From contig NZ_LJRO01000381.1 of NCBI RefSeq assembly GCF_001401155.1, positions 29,834 to 93,833 of the forward strand: a stretch of DNA of 64,000 nt, in the 5' to 3' direction. Positions within the stretch are counted from its first letter, which is position 1; each line of letters starts with the position of its first letter. Of the stretch, positions 7,805-16,339 are shown one piece after another. A program made the translations under genes and the position numbers. Source of the DNA: Pseudomonas tremae (GTDB lineage Bacteria; Pseudomonadota; Gammaproteobacteria; Pseudomonadales; Pseudomonadaceae). The notes below the pieces were generated by a model. That model worked only from the letters and a program-made list of their open reading frames with translations. It made no database searches and was not told the DNA's origin.

Positions 7805-9061
7805 ATGCGACCTCAAGCCACCCTCACTGTTTTGCCTGTCGAGCGCCCGCTGGTCGGGCGCGTCAGCCCGCCGGGCTCCAAGTCGATCACCAACCGCGCG
7901 CTGTTGCTGGCCGGCCTTGCCCAAGGCACCAGTCGCCTGACCGGCGCGTTGAAAAGTGACGACACTCGCGTGATGTCCGAAGCTTTGCGGCTGATGGGTG
8001 TGCAGGTCGATGAGCCTGACGAAAGTACGTTCGTAGTGACCAGCAATGGGCACTGGAACGCACCGCAACAAGCGCTTTTTCTGGGCAATGCCGGAACCGC
8101 GACGCGCTTTCTGACCGCTGCGCTGGCCAATTTCGAGGGCGACTTCGTGGTGGACGGTGACGAGTACATGCGCAAGCGCCCGATCGGCCCGTTGGTTGAC
8201 GCCTTGCAACGCATGGGCGTGGACGTCAGCGCGCCAAGCGGTTGCCCGCCAGTGGCTATCAGCGGCAAGGGTGGGCTGGCGGCAGGTCGTATCGAGATCG
8301 ATGGCAACCTGTCCAGCCAGTATGTGTCGGCGCTGTTGATGGCCGGAGCGTGCGGCAAGGGCGCTATTGAAGTGGCCCTGACCGGCAGTGAAATCGGCGC
8401 CCGTGGGTATGTCGATCTGACGCTCGCCGCCATGCAGGCGTTCGGTGCAGAGGTACAGGCCATCGGCGACTCGGCCTGGAAAGTATCCGCTACCGGTTAC
8501 TGCGCCACTGACTTCCACATCGAGCCGGACGCCTCTGCAGCGACCTACCTGTGGGCCGCACAGGCTTTGACCCAGGGCAGTATCGATCTTGGTGTGGCCA
8601 GCGACGCATTCACTCAGCCAGACGCGCTCGCCAGCCAGATCATCGACCTTTTTCCGAACATGCCCGCCGTTATCGATGGTTCGCAGATGCAGGACGCCAT
8701 TCCGACGCTGGCTGTGCTCGCGGCCTTCAATCGCCAGCCAGTGCGCTTTGTCGGCATCGCCAACCTGCGCGTCAAGGAATGCGACCGTATTTCAGCCTTG
8801 TCCCAAGGCCTGTGCGCCATTGCTCCCGGCCTGGCAGTCGAGGAGGGCGACGATCTTCTGGTCAATGCCAATCCGGCTCTGGCTGGTACCACTGTCGATG
8901 CACTGATCGACACTCACGCCGACCACCGTATCGCCATGTGCTTTGCGCTGGCCGGTCTGAAAATCAAAGGTATCCATATTCAGGACCCCGATTGCGTCGG
9001 CAAGACCTATCCGGGCTACTGGGACGCACTGGCTTCGCTGGGTGTGAGTATCCAGCGCTGA
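7805..9061 (+). CDS. aroA: 3-phosphoshikimate 1-carboxyvinyltransferase (EPSP synthase), stand-alone type
   Basis: The 418-residue enzyme joins PEP to shikimate-3-phosphate in the aromatic amino-acid pathway. Seen: N-terminal PPGSKSITNRALLLAGLA (residues 22-39), the LFLGNAGTATRFLTAAL PEP-binding loop (91-107), RPIGPLVDAL, VKECDRI and a late DHRIAMCFALAG. In the PEP loop the residue matching E. coli Pro101 is Phe102, an unusual choice. Pseudomonads usually carry a tyrA-aroA fusion next to serC-pheA; this would be a second, separate enzyme, inferred because that locus is not here. AGGGA lies 4 bases before the ATG. It stands alone between the PAS gene and the convergent anti-sigma gene. Confidence 0.9.
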   Translation: MRPQATLTVLPVERPLVGRVSPPGSKSITNRALLLAGLAQGTSRLTGALKSDDTRVMSEALRLMGVQVDEPDESTFVVTSNGHWNAPQQALFLGNAGTATRFLTAALANFEGDFVVDGDEYMRKRPIGPLVDALQRMGVDVSAPSGCPPVAISGKGGLAAGRIEIDGNLSSQYVSALLMAGACGKGAIEVALTGSEIGARGYVDLTLAAMQAFGAEVQAIGDSAWKVSATGYCATDFHIEPDASAATYLWAAQALTQGSIDLGVASDAFTQPDALASQIIDLFPNMPAVIDGSQMQDAIPTLAVLAAFNRQPVRFVGIANLRVKECDRISALSQGLCAIAPGLAVEEGDDLLVNANPALAGTTVDALIDTHADHRIAMCFALAGLKIKGIHIQDPDCVGKTYPGYWDALASLGVSIQR

Positions 9062-9155
9062 GCCCATGCGAGATGGGGTCGGGTACAGAAACGCAACGTG
9101 TCGTTCTGTATGACGGGATGCGAGCATTCGATTTCGACTGCTCGCAAGTTTCACC

Positions 9156-9821
9156 TCAAATCCCGAAGAACGGCTGCATCATCCTCGCCAGCCATCCGTG
9201 AAAACGCAGTTTTGAATCCGCAGCCAGCACGCAGATGCACTCCCGATCCGGGTAGGCAATTGGCTGATGCTGGATGTGGCTGTCAAGATCGGCCACATCA
9301 CCCGGCCCGAACTCACCCAGCACATCGTGATATGCGCCTTTGAGGACCATGGTTATTTCGCCGCTTTCATGGCTGTGAACCGGCATGCTGACGCCCGGAG
9401 CGATTTTCAGCAGCATCAGGTTGCCGTGCTCTATACCTTCGGCGCGCACACGCTGCACGCCGGGGATCAGCGTCTTCCATTTCAGCGTGCTCAGATGGCG
9501 CCCGAAATACGCCTGCATACAGGTCGGCAGCAGGTCCGGGTCCTGATTGGCTGCGGGTATCGAGTTTATAGGGGGCGCAGAATGTGCAGTCTGTTCATCC
9601 AGGCGGGCCAGCATCGCCGAACGGCTCTTGAGCGAGATGACCGTGTTTGCCTGTTGTTGCATCAATACACCACCGATCTGCTCTGCCTGCCGTAGCCGTG
9701 CCCTGCACTCGGGGCAACGCTCCAGGTGCGCGGCGGTGACCAGCGTAAGGACCTGCGACAGCGCCCCCGACGCATAGCTGACCAGCGTGGCTTCATCCGG
9801 ATGATGCGATGGGCCCATCAT
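9156..9821 (-). CDS. ChrR-family zinc anti-sigma factor with cupin domain
   Basis: This 221-residue protein holds the partner sigma factor inactive. The N-terminal anti-sigma domain has a zinc set: His6/His7, then H32-x3-C36-x2-C39 (HLERCPEC). The C-terminal part (about 100-221) is a ChrR-like cupin with MPVHSHESGEITMVLKG and later His residues. In the studied ChrR/RpoE pairs singlet oxygen or related oxidants release the sigma factor. Its start overlaps the sigma stop by 4 bases, giving coupled translation. Length and residues match the ChrR group, so it should be functional. Confidence 0.9.
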   Translation of the reverse strand: MMGPSHHPDEATLVSYASGALSQVLTLVTAAHLERCPECRARLRQAEQIGGVLMQQQANTVISLKSRSAMLARLDEQTAHSAPPINSIPAANQDPDLLPTCMQAYFGRHLSTLKWKTLIPGVQRVRAEGIEHGNLMLLKIAPGVSMPVHSHESGEITMVLKGAYHDVLGEFGPGDVADLDSHIQHQPIAYPDRECICVLAADSKLRFHGWLARMMQPFFGI

Positions 9822-10426
9822 GATTCCTCCATCCCTGAACGCAGCTTCTGAAACGCCAGGCGCAAGCAGGACTTCACCGTGCCCAGCGGCATGTCGAGGC
9901 GTTCGGAAATTTCTCGATGGCTGAGCGCTTCGAAATAGGACATGCGCAGCACCTTGGCTTGATCAGCGGGGAGGTTCTGAATAGCGATGTTCAGGTTGTG
10001 CTCCTGACGCTGGCTGTAATCGAGCGTTCTGTCTACCGGTGCCTCCAGACGCTCGAGTTGTTCCAGCGAGTCCTGCACCTGCACCCAGCCGCGGTCCTTG
10101 CGCACGCTGTCGATGTACAGATTGCGCGCGATGCGAAACAGCCAGGTGCCCAGGCTCGCTTTGGCCGGGTCAAAGGAATCAGCCTTGTTCCACAGCTTGA
10201 GCAGCACCTCCTGTACCACCTCCTCAGCCTGCCCTTCGGGCACATTCAACCCCGTCAGGTAGCGCAACAAGCGCGGCGCGAAGTGATCGTAGATGCGCAG
10301 GAAGCTATCGCGGTCCCGTTGCCGGGCCACTGCGGCGACTTCATCAATCCAAAGTCGGGTTGTCGTCGAGTCGCTGTGCGGGTTGGACAAGTGACAGAAG
10401 GTCCTGAGACGGGCAGTTATGCGCAT
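9818..10426 (-). CDS. ECF RNA polymerase sigma factor (RpoE/ECF11-like)
   Basis: The 202-residue sigma-70-family factor has region 2 (FLRIYDHFAPRLLRYLTGLNV, then AEEVVQEVLLKLWNKADSF) and region 4 (LPADQAKVLRMSYFEALSHREISERL, LGTVKSCLRLAFQKLR). Pairing with a ChrR-like anti-sigma points to the ECF11 group that responds to singlet oxygen or other oxidative stress. The ATG at 10426 is chosen for AAGGTGG just upstream; the frame continues 26 codons further without a good ribosome site and would overlap the candidate promoter. It is likely autoregulated from the site at 10477-10503. Confidence 0.9.
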   Translation of the reverse strand: MRITARLRTFCHLSNPHSDSTTTRLWIDEVAAVARQRDRDSFLRIYDHFAPRLLRYLTGLNVPEGQAEEVVQEVLLKLWNKADSFDPAKASLGTWLFRIARNLYIDSVRKDRGWVQVQDSLEQLERLEAPVDRTLDYSQRQEHNLNIAIQNLPADQAKVLRMSYFEALSHREISERLDMPLGTVKSCLRLAFQKLRSGMEES

Positions 10427-10476
10427 GATCCACCTTCTGATCACCAATGTATGGTTTTGGTTCGCGTTCAAAGAGG

Positions 10477-10503
10477 TTACGAAGATGCAGAGAGGATGGA
10501 TCA
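10477..10503 (-). promoter_or_regulatory. Candidate ECF-type promoter of the sigma/anti-sigma operon
   Basis: Read on the minus strand: TGATCC, a 16-base spacer, then CGTAA, about 50 bases before the sigma gene ATG. TGATC-type -35 boxes are characteristic of RpoE/ChrR (ECF11) targets, so this looks like autoregulation. Position and spacing are seen; recognition is inferred. Confidence 0.55.
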
Positions 10504-10547
10504 CAGCATGCGATGAGCGGGCCGGCAGACTTCTTCAAGAAATGTGA

Positions 10548-11429
10548 TCAAGCGTTCTGTGTCAGAGCCATATAGCTCAGGCTGACCCCAAGCGTCATCG
10601 ACTCCCCCTGCCGCAGCAGCTTCAAACCCGGATGGCCGGGCAAATGATGAGCATTGACCGGGTGGCTGACTGGCTCGAAACAGAAGAAATCCAGCCCCGG
10701 CGGGCAGAACACCAGAAAGTATTCGCTGCCGGTGGCCTCAACGTGCAGCTCGTAGCCCAGGTCTGGCTGGCTGATGAGGCTGTGACCCTCCCAGCCGGTG
10801 AAGCCATTGTCGAGGCGCGTGGCGGGCAGGGTGTTGCCGTGCCGGAAGTCCCATTCGGCGGGCAGGTCCTGCAACTCGGTGGGCAAGCCTGCGGGGTCGC
10901 ACAGCCAGACCTGCGCTGCCTTCACCTGCAAGCGTGTGCGAGGCGTACGTGGCAGGTAAGGGTGCAAGCCGAGACCGTGCCAGGCGGCGCGGCTGTCCTG
11001 GTGCGTAGTGGTCAGCTTGATGCTCAGTTTGCCACCGCGCAGGGTGTAGCGCAGTTCGGCGCGGTAGGCGAACGGTGTCTGGCTGTTGAGTTGCAGGCAG
11101 ATACTCTGCTGGGTTTGCTCGACGACCGTCCAGGCTTGCTGCCAAGCGCTGCCATGAATGGGCAGCGGGTCGTTTGCACTGTTGGGCGCCAGCGTCAGCC
11201 AGCCATCCGGCGTGTCGAAACCGCTGTTGCCGACCCGGTTCGACCAAGGAGCCAGCGGGTAGCAGGCCAGCCGACGGGGCGTGCCGGCAGCCAGTGCGTA
11301 CTCGCTGCTGGGGCGCAGCAGTGGATGGCCGCTGGCCAGAGCGGTCCAGTTGACGATACTGGCGCCTATTTCAGGGGCGACGCTCAGACGGGTCAGGCCA
11401 TCTTCAAGGATCAGAACGTTCACGGGCAT
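10548..11429 (-). CDS. Aldose 1-epimerase family protein
   Basis: The 293-residue protein belongs to the galactose mutarotase-like superfamily. Seen: LAPWSNRVGN substrate Arg motif (CYPLAPWSNRV), catalytic His candidates in PIHGSAW and GLGLHPYLPR, and catalytic Glu in FCFEPVSHPVNA. It interconverts alpha and beta anomers of a sugar or sugar acid in the cytoplasm. It overlaps the EamA transporter gene by 26 bases and closes a minus-strand gene run that starts with uronate dehydrogenase, so a uronate or related hexose is the likely substrate (inferred from context only). Confidence 0.88.
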   Translation of the reverse strand: MPVNVLILEDGLTRLSVAPEIGASIVNWTALASGHPLLRPSSEYALAAGTPRRLACYPLAPWSNRVGNSGFDTPDGWLTLAPNSANDPLPIHGSAWQQAWTVVEQTQQSICLQLNSQTPFAYRAELRYTLRGGKLSIKLTTTHQDSRAAWHGLGLHPYLPRTPRTRLQVKAAQVWLCDPAGLPTELQDLPAEWDFRHGNTLPATRLDNGFTGWEGHSLISQPDLGYELHVEATGSEYFLVFCPPGLDFFCFEPVSHPVNAHHLPGHPGLKLLRQGESMTLGVSLSYMALTQNA

Positions 11430-12375
11430 GAGGCAGGACCTTGCTGGATGTGTGAGGAACAGGCGAAGGCGTGCGCCGCCAGGTCAGCAGAACAATCCCG
11501 CTGACCACGATCAACCCGCCAATGACCTGGCCGCCGCTGAGCAACTGGTCCAGAATCAGCCAGCCGAACAGCAGGCTGGCCACCGGTTCGATGTTCATTA
11601 CCGGCGCATTGCGGCTGATGTCCAGGCGCGCCATACAGATGAACAGCAGCGAAAAGCCCAGCCCGTACAGCAGCACCAGACTGGCCAGCGCAGTCCAGCC
11701 GACACGGCTTGCCGGCAGATCCACGCCGCCGGGCAGCAGGCCGCTGGTACCTGCTACCGCCGCCGCGACGAAGACCACCGCCATGGTCAACATGCTGCGC
11801 ACTGTACCGCGCATGCTGGCCAGTTTGTTGTCGGTAATCCACAGCGCAAAGGCGAACACCACCGCGGCAGTGAATGCATAAGCGATGCCCTCCAGCCACT
11901 GTGGTTCGCTGCTGCCGGAGTTAGACAGTCGTTGTGGCACGTCCAGCGCCAGGGTCAGGCCAAACAGGATCAGTCCCATCAGGGCTGCGGCACGCCGCGT
12001 CGGCCTGGCTCCGCCCAGCGCCCAGCTCAGCAGGGCCAGCAGGATCGGCGAGACATTGACCACCAACAGCGCCAGAGCCACCGGAATGCGCGCCACCGCT
12101 GAATAAATACAGAAACTCTGGGTTGCGATAAGCAGCCCGAGCAACAGTTGCCAGCGCCATGTGCTGGCGGCAAGGCGGGGTTTTTCACGTTGCCACAGCA
12201 CCAGGCTGACCAACACCAGCAGGGTCACGCCGGAACGACAGAGGATGGCCAGCAGCAGCCCGGTGTCATGATCGAAGGCGATACGCGCCGCGATATGGTT
12301 GCCGGCAAACGAGCAGGCCAGCAGCGCCAGAATCATCACAGCAATGTGGCGGGGGAACAGGGCAGGAGCGGACAT
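11404..12375 (-). CDS. EamA/DMT-family transporter
   Basis: This 323-residue inner-membrane protein has ten predicted helices in two EamA halves, with typical openings (FAGNHIAARIAFDHDTGLLLAILCRSGVTLLVLVSLVLW and the second half AYAFTAAVVFAFALWITDNKL) and SPILLALLSWALGGARPTRRAAALMGLILFG. It probably moves a small metabolite, direction unknown. The ATG at 12375 has AAGGAGG upstream; an in-frame TTG two codons earlier sits too close to it. The gene starts 83 bases after the TRAP dctM stop and overlaps the epimerase gene, so it probably belongs to the uronate operon or forms a two-gene tail of it. Confidence 0.88.
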   Translation of the reverse strand: MSAPALFPRHIAVMILALLACSFAGNHIAARIAFDHDTGLLLAILCRSGVTLLVLVSLVLWQREKPRLAASTWRWQLLLGLLIATQSFCIYSAVARIPVALALLVVNVSPILLALLSWALGGARPTRRAAALMGLILFGLTLALDVPQRLSNSGSSEPQWLEGIAYAFTAAVVFAFALWITDNKLASMRGTVRSMLTMAVVFVAAAVAGTSGLLPGGVDLPASRVGWTALASLVLLYGLGFSLLFICMARLDISRNAPVMNIEPVASLLFGWLILDQLLSGGQVIGGLIVVSGIVLLTWRRTPSPVPHTSSKVLPHARERSDP

Positions 12376-12458
12376 ACGCAACCAGCCTCCTTGGCTGGAA
12401 AAACCGGATCGCCTGCCGGAACCCGTTCCCAGGCCCCGGCAGCTTTACCACGACAGAC

Positions 12459-13739
12459 TTAAAGCACGACGCTCGGCAGCCACAGTGAAATGGCCGGAAC
12501 GTAAGTGACCAGCATCAGCACCATGAACAACGCGATGTAGAAGGGTACCAGTGCTTTTACCGTGGCTTCGATAGTGACTTTGCCCACCGCAGCACCGACG
12601 AAAAGCACCGCGCCGACAGGCGGAGTGATGAGCCCTATCCCCAGATTGACCAGCATGATCATGCCGAAGTGCACCGGGTCGATGCCGACGCCGACGATGA
12701 CCGGCAACAGAATCGGGGTCAGGATCAGGATCAGCGGCGCCATGTCCATGACGGTGCCCAGCAACAGCAACATGACGTTGATGCACATCAGGATCACGTA
12801 GCGGTTGTCCGACAGGGTCAGGAACGCGGTAGTTATCTTCATCGGGATCTCCATCAGCGTCAGGATGTAACCAAAGCTGGCAGCGAAACCGATCAGGATC
12901 ATCACGATGGAAATAGTACGGGCGGCCCGGTGCATCAGTTTGGGCAGATCGCGCCATTTGTAGTCGCGGTAGATGAACATGGTGACGAAGAAAGACCACA
13001 GCACGGCAATCGCAGCCGACTCGGTGGCGGTGAAAATACCCGACAGGATGCCACCGAGAATAATGACCATGGCCATCATGCCCCAGAGCGCTTCACCGGC
13101 AATTTTTAACGCCTGGCGCAGCGGTATCACTTCGCCTTTGGGGTAGTTACGCTTGCGCGCGAAGATCATGCACAAGCCCATCATCACTGCGCTGAGCAAC
13201 AGCCCCGGCAAAATTCCGGCCATGAACAGCGACGCGATCGATACAGTGCCGCCCGCGGCCAGCGAGTAAAGCACTGAGTTGTGGCTGGGAGGCGTCAGCA
13301 GGGCTTGAACCGAGCCGCTGACGGTTACCGCCGTGGAGAAATCGCGGGGGTAACCGTTACGTTCCATTTCCGGGATCAATACCGAGCCCACCGACGCGGT
13401 GTCGGCGACTGACGAACCGGAGATTGCGCCAAAGAAGGTCGAAGCAACGATATTGACCAGCGACAGGCCGCCGCGCACGAAACCCACCAGCACCGCGGCA
13501 AACGCGACCAGCCGCCGGGACATGCCGCCTTCGGCCATGATTGCACCGGCCAGCACGAAGAACGGAATCGCCAGTAGCGAGAACTTGTTCACGCCACCGG
13601 CAATCTGGATCATCAAGGCGTCTGCCGGAATGTCGATCCACCAGGCGCCGATCAAGGCAGAAAGGCCCAGCGCGTAAGCGACCGGCATACCGATCAGGAT
13701 CAGTGCGATGAAGCTGCCTAACAGTATAAAAGCGTCCAT
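12459..13739 (-). CDS. dctM: TRAP transporter large permease subunit DctM
   Basis: The 426-residue membrane protein with about 12 helices forms the sodium-driven transport channel of a tripartite TRAP transporter. Seen: AILVGFVRGGLSLVNIVASTFFGAISGSSVADTASVGSVLIPEM, PPSHNSVLYS, and LLLLGTVMDMAPLILILTPILLPV, all typical DctM segments. The start directly abuts the stop of the small subunit (dctQ). With DctP and the uronate enzymes upstream, the transporter most likely brings in galacturonate, glucuronate or their aldarates; the substrate is inferred from context. Confidence 0.93.
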   Translation of the reverse strand: MDAFILLGSFIALILIGMPVAYALGLSALIGAWWIDIPADALMIQIAGGVNKFSLLAIPFFVLAGAIMAEGGMSRRLVAFAAVLVGFVRGGLSLVNIVASTFFGAISGSSVADTASVGSVLIPEMERNGYPRDFSTAVTVSGSVQALLTPPSHNSVLYSLAAGGTVSIASLFMAGILPGLLLSAVMMGLCMIFARKRNYPKGEVIPLRQALKIAGEALWGMMAMVIILGGILSGIFTATESAAIAVLWSFFVTMFIYRDYKWRDLPKLMHRAARTISIVMILIGFAASFGYILTLMEIPMKITTAFLTLSDNRYVILMCINVMLLLLGTVMDMAPLILILTPILLPVIVGVGIDPVHFGMIMLVNLGIGLITPPVGAVLFVGAAVGKVTIEATVKALVPFYIALFMVLMLVTYVPAISLWLPSVVL

Positions 13740-14267
13740 TTATGCGGCACCTTCGCTTTCTTCAATGACGTCGAAGCGCATCACCGCGCGATGACTCTGG
13801 TCGCCCAGAAACAGCCGTTCTAGCACGAAAATCAGGGTCACGATGCCGCCAAGGGGAATTGGCAGATAAGAGATCCCGACACGCAGAAACGGCAACTCGC
13901 CGATAAACTGATTCCAGGTGGTGGCGCACAGCTTGAAGCCCTTGACGATCATGAACAGCGCCACAATCGCCATCAGAACCTGCACCACCATTGCGGCGAT
14001 ACGGCGTACCTGTTGCGGCATGCGGTCCACCGCCATCGACACCGCCATGTGCGCCCCGGCGCGGTAGCTGGCTGCTGCGCCGAAGAAGGTAAACACCACC
14101 ATCAGCAGAATGGCCGTGGGTTCCGGCCAGCTGGAACCGCTGCCGAGGATATAGCGGGCAAAGATTCCCCAGGGAATGATCAGGGTCATGATCAGCACCG
14201 ACAGACCCGCAATGCCGATACAGACCCGATAAACCGTGTCGTTGATGCGCAAAAGCGTATTTTTCAT
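13740..14267 (-). CDS. dctQ: TRAP transporter small permease subunit DctQ
   Basis: This 175-residue protein has four predicted transmembrane helices in DctQ order: near residues 10-35, a second about 45-65 with LLMVVFTFFGAAASYRAGAHMAV, a third about 85-110, and a fourth about 125-150. It joins DctM and supports docking of the substrate-binding protein. ATG at 14267 preferred over two upstream GTG codons. Stop is immediately followed by the dctM ATG. Confidence 0.92.
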   Translation of the reverse strand: MKNTLLRINDTVYRVCIGIAGLSVLIMTLIIPWGIFARYILGSGSSWPEPTAILLMVVFTFFGAAASYRAGAHMAVSMAVDRMPQQVRRIAAMVVQVLMAIVALFMIVKGFKLCATTWNQFIGELPFLRVGISYLPIPLGGIVTLIFVLERLFLGDQSHRAVMRFDVIEESEGAA

Positions 14268-14329
14268 TGGGCTCACCACTGCGGCGGCGAACGAGCTTGT
14301 GCTCGTCCCCGCAGCGTAATCGGACAGGC

Positions 14330-15355
14330 TTATTGGGCCGTTGGGGTACTGGTCGCCGCTAGCGCCGGGTTGGTCTGTACCGCATTGATACGCTCGATCA
14401 AGGCCTTGTAAGGCGCGCCGAACTTGTCGCGTACCGGCTGGGTGGCGTTGTAGAAGGCTTTTTTCTGCTCAGGCGTCAGCGTGATGAACTCCACACCTGC
14501 GGCCTTGAGCTTGGTTTCCGCGTCGGCTGAAGACTTGTCCCACAGCACGCGCTCTTCCATTTGTGCTTCACGCGCGAGCTTTTTCACCAGCGCCTGCTGC
14601 TCCGGGTTGAGCTTTTCCCAAGTGGTTTTCGCCATCACGATGGGCTCGGGCAGAATCAAATGCTCGGTAATCGTAAAGAATTTGGCGTTCTGGTAATGGT
14701 TGTGCTGAAAGTAGGTGGGCGGGTTGTTTTCTGCGCCGTCAATGACGCCGGTCTGCAGCGCGCTGAAGATTTCGCCGGTGGCCATGGCGATGCCGTTGCC
14801 GCCCATGTCGTTGATGGTTTCGATGAACACCGGGTTGCCCTGAACGCGTATTTTCATGCCTTTGAGGTCTGAAATCTGCCGTACCGGTTTCTTGGTGTAC
14901 AGGTTGCGGGTGCCGCCATCCATCCAGGCCAGAGCGACCATGTTGAATTGCGAGTTGGTGATCTTGTCGAGAATTTCCTGGCCAATCTCACCGTCGATGA
15001 TCGTGCGCATGTGTGCCTGATCACGGAATACGAACGGCAGGTTGAAAACGTTGACGTCCGGCACCACCGGGCCGACGATGCCAAGGCTGACGCGGGTCAT
15101 CTGCACAGCGCCACTCTGGACCTGCTCGACCACTTCCTTCTCGGAGCCGAGCACGCCGCCAGCGTACATCTTGAAGCTGATTTCACCTTTGGATTGCTCT
15201 TCGAGCTTTTTACCCATGTTTTGCTCGGCCACGACCGGCGCGTAGCCTGCGGGGTGGACCTCGGCGAACTTGATTTTGATGTCTTCCTTGGGCGTGCAGG
15301 CCACACAAAAGACCAACGGGAGTGCGGCGATGAGAAGCTTGCGTTTGAAATCCAT
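14330..15355 (-). CDS. dctP: TRAP transporter substrate-binding protein DctP
   Basis: The 341-residue periplasmic binding protein has a hydrophobic leader ending in VFCVACTPKED; the Cys suggests a lipoprotein, though the lipobox is not classical. DctP-family text includes MYAGGVLGSEKEVVEQVQSG, DLKGMKIRVQGNPVF, FSALQTGVIDGAENNPPTYF and the Arg in MKIRVQ that binds the substrate carboxylate in the family. It delivers an organic acid to DctQM. A GGAG site lies just upstream of the ATG at 15355; longer readings run through the intergenic region. Gap to the lactonase gene is 56 bases. Confidence 0.92.
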   Translation of the reverse strand: MDFKRKLLIAALPLVFCVACTPKEDIKIKFAEVHPAGYAPVVAEQNMGKKLEEQSKGEISFKMYAGGVLGSEKEVVEQVQSGAVQMTRVSLGIVGPVVPDVNVFNLPFVFRDQAHMRTIIDGEIGQEILDKITNSQFNMVALAWMDGGTRNLYTKKPVRQISDLKGMKIRVQGNPVFIETINDMGGNGIAMATGEIFSALQTGVIDGAENNPPTYFQHNHYQNAKFFTITEHLILPEPIVMAKTTWEKLNPEQQALVKKLAREAQMEERVLWDKSSADAETKLKAAGVEFITLTPEQKKAFYNATQPVRDKFGAPYKALIERINAVQTNPALAATSTPTAQ

Positions 15356-15411
15356 GGATATCTCCAATATTGTTATTTTTGGTCGAGCTATAAGGTTTTC
15401 AGCAGGCGCAA

Positions 15412-16296
15412 TCAGCCCTGAAATACGGGTTCCTCCAGGCCTTTGACGCCAGGTCGCAACGCGAACACGCCACCGGCGAGTGGCTGGTCGCCGATATCGC
15501 CGCCCGGGCGAATGGAGGTGACGAACAGAGTATCCAGGCCGGGGCCGCCAAAGGCACACATGGCCGGTTTTTTCACCGGCACGGCCAGCGAGCGGTCGAG
15601 CTTGCCGTCGGGCGTAAAACGGTGGATCAGGCCGGCATCATTGCCGCAGATCCAGTAGCAGCCATCGGTGTCCATCGCAGCGCCGTCGGGACGGCCCGGA
15701 TGAAGGTTCATGTCCACGAACAGGCGACGGTTAAGCGGGGTGCCGTTGTCTGGGTCGTAGTCGAACGCCCAGATTTTCTGCACGCCGGGGTGCGAATCGG
15801 ACAGGTACATGGTCTTGCCGTCCGGGCTGAACGCCAGGCCGTTGGGAACGATGAAGTCCTTCAGCTGTGCGTCCAGCGTTTTCTGATCGGCGCAGTAGCG
15901 ATACATCGCGCCGACCACTGCGCCAGCGGACATGTCCATCAGCATGGTGCCGGCCCAGAAACGGCCCTGTCGGTCACAGCGGCCATCATTGAAGCGCATG
16001 CCGGCCTGCGCGTGTTCGACGCAGGCCAGCAGCGTGCTGATCAGGCTGCCGTCGTCGCAGGGTTGCAGGTGAAAAATCCCGCTTTCCATCCCAGCAATCC
16101 AGCCACCGCGGCTGTCTGCTGCGATGCAGGCGAGCATCTGCGGAGCGTCCCAACTGCGTGTGCTGCCAGTTGCATGACTCCAGCAATGCAGACGGCCTGC
16201 CGGGATATCTACCCAGTAAAGCGCCTGGTCACGCACGCTCCAGACCGGGCTTTCGCCAGTGGCGTTCTGCGCATCGACTATCAGCTCGGCATCCAT
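15412..16296 (-). CDS. SMP-30/gluconolactonase-family lactonase
   Basis: The 294-residue six-bladed propeller enzyme carries the family metal ligands: Glu15 in ATGESPVWSV, Asn in GMRFNDGRCDRQGRFWAGTM, Asn in VPNGLAFSPDGKTMYLSDS, and Asp in that strand. It hydrolyses sugar-acid lactones. It lies 43 bases downstream of uronate dehydrogenase, whose product is an aldaro-lactone, so its likely substrate is galactaro- or glucaro-lactone, giving the open aldarate. Function of the family is firm; the specific lactone follows from the neighbour. Confidence 0.88.
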   Translation of the reverse strand: MDAELIVDAQNATGESPVWSVRDQALYWVDIPAGRLHCWSHATGSTRSWDAPQMLACIAADSRGGWIAGMESGIFHLQPCDDGSLISTLLACVEHAQAGMRFNDGRCDRQGRFWAGTMLMDMSAGAVVGAMYRYCADQKTLDAQLKDFIVPNGLAFSPDGKTMYLSDSHPGVQKIWAFDYDPDNGTPLNRRLFVDMNLHPGRPDGAAMDTDGCYWICGNDAGLIHRFTPDGKLDRSLAVPVKKPAMCAFGGPGLDTLFVTSIRPGGDIGDQPLAGGVFALRPGVKGLEEPVFQG

Positions 16297-16339
16297 GACG
16301 ATTCTTGTCTCCAGGGTTCTGAAAGGGAGAGACTGATGT

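Noticed and set aside
6581..8518. Long 645-codon open frame on the minus strand opposite the CheY-CheC, PAS and aroA genes
   Set aside because: Antisense shadow in GC-rich DNA; composition is Arg/His/Gln-rich without domains, and all three plus-strand genes are firmly identified.
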